DNA of 64,000 nt. It comes from Leptolyngbya sp. NIES-3755 (GTDB taxonomy: Bacteria; Cyanobacteriota; Cyanobacteriia; Leptolyngbyales; Leptolyngbyaceae). The translations under genes were made by a program, and so were the position numbers. Under the pieces are notes generated by a model. It ran no database searches. It was not told where the DNA came from and was given only the letters and a program-made list of their open reading frames with translations. Of the stretch, positions 55,724-64,000 are shown in pieces (within the stretch, counting starts at the first letter, position 1; the number at the start of each line of letters is the position of its first letter). The DNA is taken from assembly GCA_001548435.1 (NCBI GenBank), contig AP017308.1, positions 4,039,030-4,103,029 of the forward strand, read 5' to 3'.

Positions 55724-56670
55724 TTAAAGACTCAAATCGCTCCACAACATTCGATGATCTGAATTTGCAGCTTTCATGGTTTGACAGTTCGAGACTTTGA
55801 AATCGCGAGTTACGAAGATATGATCGATCGGGATTTTTACCAAAGCTGTAACCCAATTGGGATGATGCACATAAGTTGCAGATTCAATCCAAGAAGGTTC
55901 TATCCCAAAGCCCAAGCGCGTATTGTGCAAACCTGTATTATTCAGAAGTTCGGAATAGTAGGGAGACCAAGGCGTGAGATTGAAATCACCTAAAAGGATT
56001 CGGGGTTGTTGCTGCAAATAAGTTCTAAGCTCAGCGAGGAAAGCATTGCGTCGTTTGAATGTACTGGGTTTGACGGGTACAGAAGGGTGTACTGCAATCA
56101 ACTGAACTGTTTTCTGATTGATGTTCAAAGATGTGATGAGAGCAGAGCCGTTTTTGAAGCCTTTTCGCTCAGGGGAGATCAGTGGGAATCGGCTAAAGAT
56201 CGTTAAACCGCCGCCAGAAGTCCGATAAGAAAAAGGAAAGTTCTTTAATCGTTGAGATAGTTCTGTTTTTGCTTCAGCACTGCTTTCTTGGATTGCAGCG
56301 ATATCAGGTTTGACTGAATTGCATTTGCGATCGCATCCCATTGATCATTCGCACCATTGATGTTGAACGTTAAGACTCGAATGGTATTTTCTGAACCTTG
56401 CTGCGAATGAGGTAGATACCAAGGAACAATCGAAGCACTATTAAAAGCAAACAAGCCTAGAGATAGATAGAGCAATATTTGAGTTCGGAACTTTCGGATT
56501 TTGCAGATTAGGCTAACGATCGCAATTCCACCTGCAAGCAACAGATAATACACTCGAAAATGGCTGAATAATTCCAATGGATAGCTTCGCCAAAACAAGC
56601 TCCCGATCGACAAAATTGCGATCGCGCTCAAGACGATTGCTAGAACCGCTCTAATGATTCGCTCACTCAT
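55724..56670 (-). pseudogene. Frameshifted endonuclease/exonuclease/phosphatase-family protein
   Basis: The N-terminal frame (56670-56245) gives three membrane helices and the start of an EEP domain (NTIRVLTFNINGANDQWD). The C-terminal frame (from about 56320 to 55724) continues it: KPDIAAIQES, LLGDFNLTPWS, HIFVTRDFKV and SDHRMLWSDL, the catalytic Asp/Asn and His motifs. Joining near 56300-56320 by restoring one base gives a continuous protein of about 310 residues. Either a real frameshift or a sequence error has split it. The family includes DNase- and phosphodiesterase-like enzymes; the N-terminal helices imply membrane anchoring. Confidence 0.8.
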
Positions 56671-56728
56671 GTTGCTTCACGCTTTGATTTAAGACGTGCT
56701 ACAACTGCAACTGATCTAATTCCGACAG

Positions 56729-56753
56729 AAAAAAAGGCACCCGATTGGATGCC
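56729..56753 (-). terminator. Terminator of the LTxxQ-repeat gene
   Basis: On the minus strand a 7-bp stem (GGCATCC with GGGTGCC, one G-T pair) and 4-nt loop are followed by a seven-T run, about 30 bp after the stop at 56786. Confidence 0.85.
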
Positions 56754-56785
56754 CGATGAACTCTTAGAATGATGAACTCATTGGT

Positions 56786-57232
56786 CTATGCACCTTGACG
56801 ATTGGTTCGCTGTCCTCGCTGACTCCGCTGTTGTTGAAGCTGATCCCGCTGTTGTTGGGTCAAGACTTCACGCTCAATCCGTTCCCGCGATGCCTGCTTT
56901 CTCTGGCGAATCTGGGTTCTTTGTGCCTCAGTCAGATTCAGCGATCGCATTGCGCCCTTCTTGTTTCCACTCTGAACTGCCGCATTATATTGAGTGCGTT
57001 GTTCAGCGGTCAGAACTTCATTGACGATCGCGTTCTGGGTTTGTTCGCGAATCGCTTGCATTTGCTGTCTCTGAGCATCCGTGAGGTTTAGCCGATTTGC
57101 TCGATCGCGTTTGGGTTGCTGCTGCTGGGTTTGCTGCGCTAACAATCCTGAAGGACGAGCTTGAACCGCAAACGGCGCTGCAACCATCAGAAGGGCAATT
57201 GCTCCGGGGAGAATCAGTGAAAATTTTCTCAT
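56786..57232 (-). CDS. Secreted Spy/CpxP-like LTxxQ-repeat protein
   Basis: The 148-residue protein has a signal peptide (IALLMVAAPFAVQA), then an Arg/Gln-rich helical region with repeated LTxAQR and LTxxQR motifs (NLTDAQRQQM, LTAEQRTQY, NLTEAQRTQI, LTQQQRDQL), as in Spy/CpxP periplasmic chaperones. The similarity rests on the repeats and composition. A 272-bp gap upstream holds only AT-rich promoter-like sequence and a short duplicated CTTTCCTCT. Confidence 0.65.
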   Translation of the reverse strand: MRKFSLILPGAIALLMVAAPFAVQARPSGLLAQQTQQQQPKRDRANRLNLTDAQRQQMQAIREQTQNAIVNEVLTAEQRTQYNAAVQSGNKKGAMRSLNLTEAQRTQIRQRKQASRERIEREVLTQQQRDQLQQQRSQRGQRTNRQGA

Positions 57233-57504
57233 TACATCAATCGAAAATGGGACAGTTGAAAGCCAACGAATCAGCTTCGGAGGATTAGACCGAAGTGCGA
57301 TCGCAAAGGTTCAATCAGGTTTAATTGTTTTTCAGGAAAAATAGGCTTTCCTCTGGGCTTTCCTCTGAATGTGAGATGCGATCGCACAGATCGAACGAAT
57401 CAATCATCTCGAAAAACTCGTAAAACGCGGTACACTGATCCCCTTCGGGACTGTCCTATTTTCTGGTGTATCCCTTCATTCAGGGACAACAAGGAGGAGA
57501 TTTT

Positions 57505-58314
57505 ATGTTCATCATTAGCGCTCAACCTGCTAACCTGCTGAGCGAAAACATCAATCATCTAATGCTGCAACGGAATTTAATCGATCTCGCTCTTCAAGCC
57601 CTACCGAAGATCGTTTGGGCGATCGTGATTCTCTTGTTCACTCGCTGGGCAGCGAATATTATTCGACCGATCGGGTTTCGTCTGCTCAAATATGCAGAGC
57701 CAACCCTGCAAAAGTTCTTGATTCAGGTTGGCTCGATCTTGGTGTGGATGGCGGGCAGTGTGGCGGCTCTGAACGCGCTTGGATTACAGACGACTACGAT
57801 CGTAACGGTGATTGGTGCGGCAGGTTTGGCGATCGGTCTTGCACTGCAAAATAGTCTGTCTCACTTTGCGGCTGGAGTGATGCTCGTGAGCTTTCGACCG
57901 TTTGAAGTCGGGGATACGATCGAAGGAGCAGGCGTATCTGGAACGGTTGATAGTATTGGATTGTTCTCGACCACGATCGTTTCTTCCGATAATGTTCGGA
58001 TCACCGTTCCCAATAGCAATTTATTTAGTGGAACGCTAAAGAACAATACAATTATGGGTACTCGCCGGGTTGATTTGCAGATTGATATTGGCGATCGAGA
58101 AATTGAATCTACGATCACACATTTGTTATCTCTGGTTCAGCCACATCCTTTAGTACTGCGGGAGCCTAGACCGGCTTGCCACGTAGAATCGATCACCGCA
58201 GAAACGACCATTCTCTATTTGCGTCCGTGGTGTGCAGCAACGCATCATGAACAAGTACGATCGGAGATTTTGCAACTCGTGAAAGAAGCGCTGAAATCTA
58301 ACGAATCTGTGTGA
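57505..58314 (+). CDS. MscS-family mechanosensitive channel
   Basis: The 269-residue protein has three membrane helices, the last with the Gly/Ala pore pattern (AAGLAIGLALQNSLSHFAAG), and the beta and vestibule region (VGDTIEGAGVSGTVDSIGLF, TVPNSNLFSG). It should open on osmotic downshock to release solutes. The ATG at 57505 follows GGAGGAGA; an in-frame GTG at 57466 is less likely. Its 3' end overlaps the convergent cNMP-binding gene by 17 bp. Confidence 0.88.
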   Translation: MFIISAQPANLLSENINHLMLQRNLIDLALQALPKIVWAIVILLFTRWAANIIRPIGFRLLKYAEPTLQKFLIQVGSILVWMAGSVAALNALGLQTTTIVTVIGAAGLAIGLALQNSLSHFAAGVMLVSFRPFEVGDTIEGAGVSGTVDSIGLFSTTIVSSDNVRITVPNSNLFSGTLKNNTIMGTRRVDLQIDIGDREIESTITHLLSLVQPHPLVLREPRPACHVESITAETTILYLRPWCAATHHEQVRSEILQLVKEALKSNESV

Positions 58315-58774
58315 TCGGTTCACCTTTGAGCAGTCGGATTTCTTGCTCTTTTGCTTTGATTTCTTTGTTCATCTCACGCACCCGACCAGAGAGAATCTTG
58401 ATCAGGTTCAGAGCAATTCCGGGCGTTTCATCGACTGCCTCGTAGAGTTGCTGCTGAGTTAATACAAGACATTCACAAGGCTCGATCGCGGTTACAGATG
58501 CCGATCGCGGTTCTGAATCAAACAGCGACATTTCACCAAAGAAATCGCCCCGTTTACAGAATGCCAAATCTCGACTGCCATTGTGAACACGAACAGCACC
58601 TTTGGAAATAACATACAGTGATCGACCTTGTTGACCTTCGACTAGGATTGGTTCTCGTACTGCATACGATCGTTCTTCCATAATCGATGCTAACCGGACT
58701 AAGAAATCATCGCGCAATTCCTTAAAGATATCGACTCTACGGATCAGCAATAATCGTTCAAAACTGTTTAACAT
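58298..58774 (-). CDS. Cyclic-nucleotide-binding-domain protein
   Basis: The 158-residue protein is one cNMP-binding (CRP-type) beta-roll (about 10-125: ILVEGQQGRSLYVISKGAVR, FFGEMSLFDSEPRSASVTAI with the phosphate-binding cassette) plus a C-terminal coil (about 125-158). It lacks a helix-turn-helix, so it is not a transcription factor by itself. It follows the HEAT-fused transporter by 23 bp and may regulate it. Confidence 0.85.
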   Translation of the reverse strand: MLNSFERLLLIRRVDIFKELRDDFLVRLASIMEERSYAVREPILVEGQQGRSLYVISKGAVRVHNGSRDLAFCKRGDFFGEMSLFDSEPRSASVTAIEPCECLVLTQQQLYEAVDETPGIALNLIKILSGRVREMNKEIKAKEQEIRLLKGEPITQIR

Positions 58775-58797
58775 AGCTTCCTCACGGACTGAAAGAG

Positions 58798-61700
58798 TTA
58801 GTTCAAACTAGGACGTTGGAAAAAGACGACATTAGAAGATGGCTCTGGTGAAGTCATCCCTAACTGTTGCATCATCTGTTTTACTTGCTTGGAGACGATC
58901 GGATCACGGTCATTCTGATACTTCAGCAGTACACGCTGTATCTTATCTGGATGTTCTTGAGCAATGTAGCTTAAAACAGCTTCTCGAACATAACCTCTTG
59001 GATGTTTCAAGCTGGCTCCAGTGGCGGCACTATCCAGTTTCCATCGGGCGCGTTTTGCAAGATGGAAGCAACAAGCTAATGCCCAATCTGAGATGAAATG
59101 TCGAAGTTCTAAGAGATGATTTAATCGATCGTTCGGTTGCATTGGGGTGTAAGGTGCAAGGCTCGATAGACTTTGGAGCTTATCCATTGGTAATTCTCGA
59201 TCGAGAACTCCAAGTAATGCCCGTTTATTTGCAATGTCCAAGGTACTATCGAGAATTTCTAACCCTTGTGCGATCGCGGCTCTCGATTCGGATTGAAAGT
59301 TGAATTCTGCAACTCGAATCGACCCGATCGGATAAAGGAATTTCATCAGCAAGAACAATCGCTCAATACTATCAGCGGGCAGGATTGCTAATGCAGACTG
59401 AAGCGAAGTTGTTTCATCACAGCGAATTCGCTCGAAGATCAAATCCATTGAAGCAGCATAAATTTGCCCCATGAATATTAGCTCCTGATCAATCAGTTGT
59501 TCGATTCCTTGCCTACCTAATCGTTCTGAAACTGCTTCGATTCCCTGCTCATTCGGGATTTTGAGCAAGATTCGGAGCAGTAATCGTCGATTGGTTCCCC
59601 AAGAGGTTAGTAAGCGAGAAATTAATAGGTCGATCGCTTCTGGTGTTCCAATTTGCCCGATCGCGCTAAATGCTTCACTCCGAACCAACGGCGGACGTTC
59701 AATATCATCTGCAATCCAAATCAGTTTCGGTAAGACTTCATTGCCTAATCGAACTAACGCAGATTTCGCAGCTTCGCGAGTGGGACGAACATACAAACCG
59801 CTGAGCAAATAGCGATAAAACTCTTCCGATCGAGTCGCAGAGATCGCTTCTAACGTGGCACATTTTACCTCGATCGAGGGATCTTTCAATAGCTCTGCCA
59901 CATATGGTTTCAACCATAATCGAAGTCCTTGCAGATGAACCGCTCCACCCAGTGCCCGACACCCGATCACTCGTTCCTGAGTTTGCTTATGTTTTAACAT
60001 CGCTTGCAACACGTAAGTTGCTTCTGCTTTCTCTGAAATGGTTCCTTGCCGTAGGATCAATGAGGCAGCGGTTGCTCTTACGATCGAAGGGTGATTCGAT
60101 TTGAGATAGTGCCGTAGTTCGCTAATCGAAGCCGTTTCTTCAGTTAGCCAAATATACCTCAGAGCAACCGCCATTACTTCTGGAGCAGGACGTTGAGAGC
60201 ATAGAGCTTTAACCGGATTGAGAAAAGCAGGATTCGGGTGATTCAGCATGACTTCAATGCTTTTGTGCTGCAATTCGGGAGTTAATTTATCAAGAAGCGG
60301 GACGAGCACTTCACCTGCATTTTTGCCATCAATCTCACTGAGAAATTCAATGCAGGCGCGTTTATCTTCATCGGCTCCAGGCTTTTCTAAAGTCTCGATC
60401 GTTCTTTGTCGCAGCGCTTTCATATCGACATCTGAAGTACTCAGTTGCCCACGTCCCGCATTCAGTACTAAGAGATTGAGATACTCTTTTTTGAGAAATA
60501 CGATCGTGACGAGCCACCCGATCGCAAACACGATCATGATTCCGAAACTAAGGTTTTGCTCTACAACTCCCATTCCATTCAAACTCAGCTTCACCAGTCC
60601 TAAAAGCATAATCCCGGTGAGCGCTGTCGAAATCGGTTCTGCAATTCCTCGAACCTTTGCCTGTTCTCGATTTCGCAAGTGATCCGGAACTGAGTAGAAC
60701 AAGAATGGAACACTACCTGTTAGTAACGTGTAATGCAGCAATTCATAAAGGAATCGCATCACGAGAATACTTACAAAAACTGGAGAAACGCCAGTAATCG
60801 AAATTGCAGTGAATCCGATGATGATGATCGGCATTAACATTAGAGAGCGGAACACGCCCATACGATCGAGAACGCGACTAGAAAATGACCACTGCATGAT
60901 CAATTCACATACGCCCATCGCTCCGTTGAACACACCCAGAAATCCTGCAATATCGCCTTGTCCCAACCGCGATGAGATTTCAGAATGTTGTCCAAGCTGT
61001 GTGAGAAACTGAAACTCAATCAGAAGGAGAAACACTTGCGCCAACGCAAAGAAAATCTGCAACAGAAACATGTATCGCTGCATTTGTCCCTGAAGTCGAG
61101 TTCCAGAACTTTCAGCGGTGGTTCCTTCTCGTCGTCGTCGTACCTCTGGAAAGAACCGCTGATATAGATGGCTCAGTCCGCCCAGAATGACTGCTCCAGA
61201 CAGCATAAAGCCAAACGCGATCAGTAGAACTTGAGAAACCGCCACCTCACGCGGGAACAGTCCAAGCACAAATGGAAGTGAAAATCCTCCTGCAACATCC
61301 GCCACCAAAATCCCGCTGCTAATTAGAGGATAGGTACGCTTGATTTCTCGAATGTTAAAAAGCTGATTTGCTGTGATCGACGCATTCAAATCATTGAGAA
61401 CGTGACTTGCTTCGAGCCAAAGCTGCATCGCGAAAACGACCACTTGCAGTGCATAGAATTGACCAAAACTCTCTCCGAATGCGCCCGACAGACCGAGAGA
61501 GAAGAAGGGAAGCGGGGACGCGAGAAGAACCGCGATCGCAACAATCACAACTCTCAGCGGCAAAACTCTCTGAAGCTCCGAGTAGAGCCAACTCAGCCCA
61601 ATCTTGATCGCCGCACTGACAATGTAGATCAGCGGTAAATTCGCTGCACCGAATTGGGAGAGGAACATCTCAACTGAACAGGCTTCGAGCCAGATCAACC

Positions 61701-61827
61701 CCGTCGAAGTGAATGTGTAGAAGGCAAACATCCAAAACGTGCGATTGCCTTCACCAGATCGGAGATTGATCCAGCGGAGAAAGGGGTTTTCGCCGGATTT
61801 GTCGGGAGCTTGATTTGTCGAAACCAT
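58798..61827 (-). CDS. Large membrane transporter with C-terminal HEAT repeats (Npt/ATP-ADP translocase-like)
   Basis: The 1009-residue protein has an N-terminal membrane region (about 25-450) of ten or more helices with the layout of MFS or NTT/Tlc nucleotide transporters. A long HEAT-like region (about 470-990; EVLVPLLDKLTPELQHKSIE, LKDPSIEVKCATLEAIS, FSAIGQIGTPEAIDLLISRL) follows. The fold is a soluble adaptor joined to a carrier. The substrate is not certain. The frame opens at 61860, but the ATG at 61827 is preferred. The gene lies upstream of the cNMP-binding gene on the same strand. Confidence 0.7.
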   Translation of the reverse strand: MVSTNQAPDKSGENPFLRWINLRSGEGNRTFWMFAFYTFTSTGLIWLEACSVEMFLSQFGAANLPLIYIVSAAIKIGLSWLYSELQRVLPLRVVIVAIAVLLASPLPFFSLGLSGAFGESFGQFYALQVVVFAMQLWLEASHVLNDLNASITANQLFNIREIKRTYPLISSGILVADVAGGFSLPFVLGLFPREVAVSQVLLIAFGFMLSGAVILGGLSHLYQRFFPEVRRRREGTTAESSGTRLQGQMQRYMFLLQIFFALAQVFLLLIEFQFLTQLGQHSEISSRLGQGDIAGFLGVFNGAMGVCELIMQWSFSSRVLDRMGVFRSLMLMPIIIIGFTAISITGVSPVFVSILVMRFLYELLHYTLLTGSVPFLFYSVPDHLRNREQAKVRGIAEPISTALTGIMLLGLVKLSLNGMGVVEQNLSFGIMIVFAIGWLVTIVFLKKEYLNLLVLNAGRGQLSTSDVDMKALRQRTIETLEKPGADEDKRACIEFLSEIDGKNAGEVLVPLLDKLTPELQHKSIEVMLNHPNPAFLNPVKALCSQRPAPEVMAVALRYIWLTEETASISELRHYLKSNHPSIVRATAASLILRQGTISEKAEATYVLQAMLKHKQTQERVIGCRALGGAVHLQGLRLWLKPYVAELLKDPSIEVKCATLEAISATRSEEFYRYLLSGLYVRPTREAAKSALVRLGNEVLPKLIWIADDIERPPLVRSEAFSAIGQIGTPEAIDLLISRLLTSWGTNRRLLLRILLKIPNEQGIEAVSERLGRQGIEQLIDQELIFMGQIYAASMDLIFERIRCDETTSLQSALAILPADSIERLFLLMKFLYPIGSIRVAEFNFQSESRAAIAQGLEILDSTLDIANKRALLGVLDRELPMDKLQSLSSLAPYTPMQPNDRLNHLLELRHFISDWALACCFHLAKRARWKLDSAATGASLKHPRGYVREAVLSYIAQEHPDKIQRVLLKYQNDRDPIVSKQVKQMMQQLGMTSPEPSSNVVFFQRPSLN

Positions 61828-61958
61828 GAGGAGGGCTGTTCTCTTGTTGAATCGATGCACACGATTCCAAAACTTGCTGTGATCGATCGAGAATCGTACC
61901 AGCAGTCTCTAGTGGAATCCTCCCTAAGATGCCCAAGAGATTACACGTCCAACACAAG

Positions 61959-61993
61959 CAAAAAGGACAGCGAGACTTGATCCCACTGTCCTT
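61959..61993 (-). terminator. Terminator of infC
   Basis: On the minus strand AAGGACAG and CTGTCCTT (8 bp) pair around a 15-nt loop followed by a T-rich run, 25 bp after the infC stop. Confidence 0.8.
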
Positions 61994-62017
61994 CAAGTTA
62001 GTAAATGCAGATTTGGC

Positions 62018-62551
62018 TTATTTCTTCGGAGCCAAGAGCATCATCATATTGCGCCCTTCTTTTTTCGGGGCTTGTTGCACTTCGGCAATTTCTTGGAGGT
62101 CGCCTGCCATCCGTTTCAGCAAGGTTTCCGCAAGATCACTGTGCTGGATCTCTCGTCCTCGGAACATGATCGTCGCTTTGACTTTATCTCCAGCTTTAAG
62201 GAAGCGTTCCGCCTGATTGATTCGCACGTTGTAATCGTGTTCCTCAATTTTGTAGCGCATCTTGACTTCCTTCACGTCTACGGTATGCTGCTTCTTCTTC
62301 GCTTCTTTGGCTTTCTTTTCCTGCTCGAATTTGTGCTTACCGTAGTCGATAATTTTCACAACAGGGGGATCAGCCTTGTCGCTGACGAGAACGAGGTCGA
62401 GTTCCTTTTCGTCTGCCATCGTTTGGGCTTCTCGCGAGGGCATAATCCCTAGCTGGGCACCGTCAGCATCGATGACACGAACTTTCGGAAACCGAATCCG
62501 TTCGTTGATCACGGGCATATCTCGATTGGGTCTTTTTTCTATCACAAGCAC
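62018..62551 (-). CDS. infC: Translation initiation factor IF-3
   Basis: The 177-residue protein shows the IF-3 pattern: [43 protein letters not shown] linker, [13 protein letters not shown] and the C-terminal [16 protein letters not shown]-3 prevents early subunit joining and checks the start codon. The frame starts with GTG (62551), with another GTG at 62545 and an ATG at 62518; the last would shorten the N-terminus. Non-ATG starts in infC can allow self-regulation in other bacteria; whether that holds here is not shown. Confidence 0.93.
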   Translation of the reverse strand: MLVIEKRPNRDMPVINERIRFPKVRVIDADGAQLGIMPSREAQTMADEKELDLVLVSDKADPPVVKIIDYGKHKFEQEKKAKEAKKKQHTVDVKEVKMRYKIEEHDYNVRINQAERFLKAGDKVKATIMFRGREIQHSDLAETLLKRMAGDLQEIAEVQQAPKKEGRNMMMLLAPKK

Positions 62552-62738
62552 CTGTGTTGTAAGTGGATAAGGGCGACAAAGGAGACTAAAATCTTTGTCG
62601 AATCGTTTGTATTCGCCATTCTACTCAGTTTGGCGAAATTTCTCTCTACTTTGTTACGTAAATTCTAAAGCAGGGATCGGGATTTGGGGATTCGGATAAC
62701 CCATTAAAATAAATAGACAGAGTGATATCGGTGGAATT

Positions 62739-63653
62739 GTGGTAGACGCTTTACCTTGGCGGCAGAGAATTGGCAGTCAGCGCGATTGGATGTGGCGCGG
62801 GTGGCAGACGCGATATACGTATCTGCGATCGCAGAAATCCGAGAGTGATCCCCCCCTGATGCTGATTCACGGGTTCGGAGCTTCGATCGGTCATTGGCGA
62901 CATAATGTCTCGGTCTTGAGCCAGCATCATACGGTTTATGCCCTAGATTTATTGGGATTTGGCGCGTCGGAGAAAGCGATCGCACCGTATAACGTGGTGC
63001 TGTGGATCGAGCAGGTTCACGATTTTTGGCTGACTTTTGTTCGGGAGCCTGTCGTGTTGATCGGGAATTCGATCGGCTCAATGGTCTGTTTGGCGGCAGC
63101 GAAGGCGTATCCCGAAATGGTGAAAGGGGTCGTGATGCTGAATTTGCCGGATTCCTCGGTGTTGGATACGCCGGAATGGGCGGGAACAGCGGTGAAAGTG
63201 TTTCGCCCGATCGCAGCAGTGGGAAAAGGGATTTTTACATTTCCATTAATCTTCAATCCGTTCTTTCGAGTGCTGAGAAGTTCGAGATTGATTCGATTGT
63301 GGGCGCGGCAGGCTTATACGAATTCAGACAGTATTAGCGATGAATTGGTCGAAATTTTGTCGCTTCCAGCCCGCGATCGAGGAGCGGCGAAGGCACTGCG
63401 ATCAATGGTGACAACTCCGAAAATTACGGAATATAGAGCGCGATCGATTTTGCCTGCGATGAAGATTCCCATGCTGTTGTTTTGGGGCAAGCAAGATAAG
63501 TTCGTGCCACCGAGTTTGGCTGAATCTTGTGTCAAACTGAATCCGAAATTGGAATTGGTGGAAGTTGAGAATGCGGGGCATTGTCCGCACGATGAACAGC
63601 CTGAGATCGTGAATCGTAAAATTCTAAGTTGGATTGAGGAGTATGTGAGATGA
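62739..63653 (+). CDS. Alpha/beta-hydrolase-fold enzyme
   Basis: The 304-residue protein has the oxyanion HGFGASIGHW motif near 45, the nucleophile elbow GNSIGS near 108, Asp in WGKQDKFVPP and His in AGHCPHDEQP, forming a Ser-Asp-His triad. The substrate (ester, amide or lactone) is not clear. The start is a GTG at 62739 with a weak ribosome site. The next gene starts inside its stop codon (ATGA). Confidence 0.85.
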   Translation: MVDALPWRQRIGSQRDWMWRGWQTRYTYLRSQKSESDPPLMLIHGFGASIGHWRHNVSVLSQHHTVYALDLLGFGASEKAIAPYNVVLWIEQVHDFWLTFVREPVVLIGNSIGSMVCLAAAKAYPEMVKGVVMLNLPDSSVLDTPEWAGTAVKVFRPIAAVGKGIFTFPLIFNPFFRVLRSSRLIRLWARQAYTNSDSISDELVEILSLPARDRGAAKALRSMVTTPKITEYRARSILPAMKIPMLLFWGKQDKFVPPSLAESCVKLNPKLELVEVENAGHCPHDEQPEIVNRKILSWIEEYVR

Positions 63654-64000
63654 CCGATACGTTTCGGATTTCGCCTTTGATTCGGATTACGTTACTAAGT
63701 CTGTACATTGCATTAACGACTCCGCTTCCCTTTTTGGCAGAGGCGACTGATGCCCCGGTTCCGAGCCGTTGGCTTTGGGTTGGAATTGCGATCGGCTTTG
63801 TAATTCTATTTGGGGCATTGAGTGAGCGCGTGATTGTGGATGATCAGGGCATTCAAGTGACTTATCCAGCTTGGGTTCCGTTTCGTAAAGGTTGGCAGCT
63901 TCCTTGGTCTGAAGTGAAAGCGTTGAAACCTCGATCGACCGGACAGGGTGGATTGGTTTACTATTTCCTGAGCGAATCGGGAGAAGGCTATCTGTTACCG
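63650..64000 (+). CDS. Membrane protein, 3' truncated by the window
   Basis: The frame begins with ATG overlapping the previous stop (ATGA) and runs to the window edge: 117 residues with two hydrophobic helices (about 12-35 and 43-62) and a beta-rich region (VDDQGIQVTYPAWVPF, then LPWSEVKALKP). This looks like a PH-domain-like or conserved cyanobacterial membrane protein. Overlap suggests coupled translation with the hydrolase. Confidence 0.6.
   Translation, partial: MTDTFRISPLIRITLLSLYIALTTPLPFLAEATDAPVPSRWLWVGIAIGFVILFGALSERVIVDDQGIQVTYPAWVPFRKGWQLPWSEVKALKPRSTGQGGLVYYFLSESGEGYLLP

Noticed and set aside
60248-60682. 144-codon frame antisense to the HEAT-fused transporter
   Set aside because: Ser-rich shadow without conserved features.

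Overview
The window looks like a chromosomal segment of a cyanobacterium, probably filamentous and possibly of the Leptolyngbya type (the genus is a guess). The evidence is the very high density of the HIP1 octamer GCGATCGC and genes confined to oxygenic phototrophs: ycf3 (photosystem I assembly), ndhL, a CCB2/CCB4-type cytochrome b6 cofactor assembly factor, DUF3181, DUF3007 and DUF3172 proteins, ferredoxin-dependent sulfite reductase, and a tRNA-Leu(UAA) split by a group I intron. Coding density is high and convergent genes often overlap by a few bases.

Layout. 1-10.5 kb: the tail of an unknown gene, a NYN-domain (LabA-like) protein, an ABC exporter, an orphan toxin/immunity pair lying between two copies of a 114-bp direct repeat, then VOC, CCB-type, PBP4-type, TPR, RsmE, Uma2 and sulfite reductase genes. 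10.5-19.3 kb: phosphatase, trpE, small conserved proteins, a response regulator and PadR-like pair, gatC, ycf3, membrane, GNAT and HEAT-repeat proteins. 19.4-27.9 kb: a rearranged phosphate-uptake locus. It holds an integron-type integrase, a tandem array of about 40-bp hairpin units, pstB, pstA, pstC, an SLH/OprB porin, a 152-bp MITE-like palindrome, and pstS interrupted by a complete 1273-bp IS4-family element with a 9-bp target duplication. A Pho-box-like triplet lies upstream.

28-43.5 kb: a TonB-like protein convergent with exbD/exbB, DUF3172, an ABC-2 permease, an unrecognised two-gene AT-rich island without HIP1 sites, pentapeptide, SDR and glutaredoxin-like genes, murE, a DppB-type permease, a secreted protein with an internal duplication, a PIN toxin-antitoxin pair and glcE/glcF. 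43.7-48.5 kb: a three-gene signalling cascade (multi-PAS kinase, REC-kinase, REC with a degenerate histidine-kinase dimerisation motif). 48.5-64 kb: rpe, a subtilase with a lipoprotein serpin downstream, intron-containing tRNA-Leu, ndhL-DUF3007-trpA, a second PIN pair, a frameshifted EEP-family gene, MscS, a cyclic-nucleotide-binding protein beside a large HEAT-fused transporter, infC, and an alpha/beta hydrolase overlapping a gene cut by the window end.

Most of the window is core chromosome. The accessory or rearranged spots are the toxin/immunity cassette (2.7-3.8 kb), the pst locus (19.4-27.9 kb), the island at 32.9-34.6 kb and the two PIN modules. All functions were assigned by reading sequence motifs; no database search was run.
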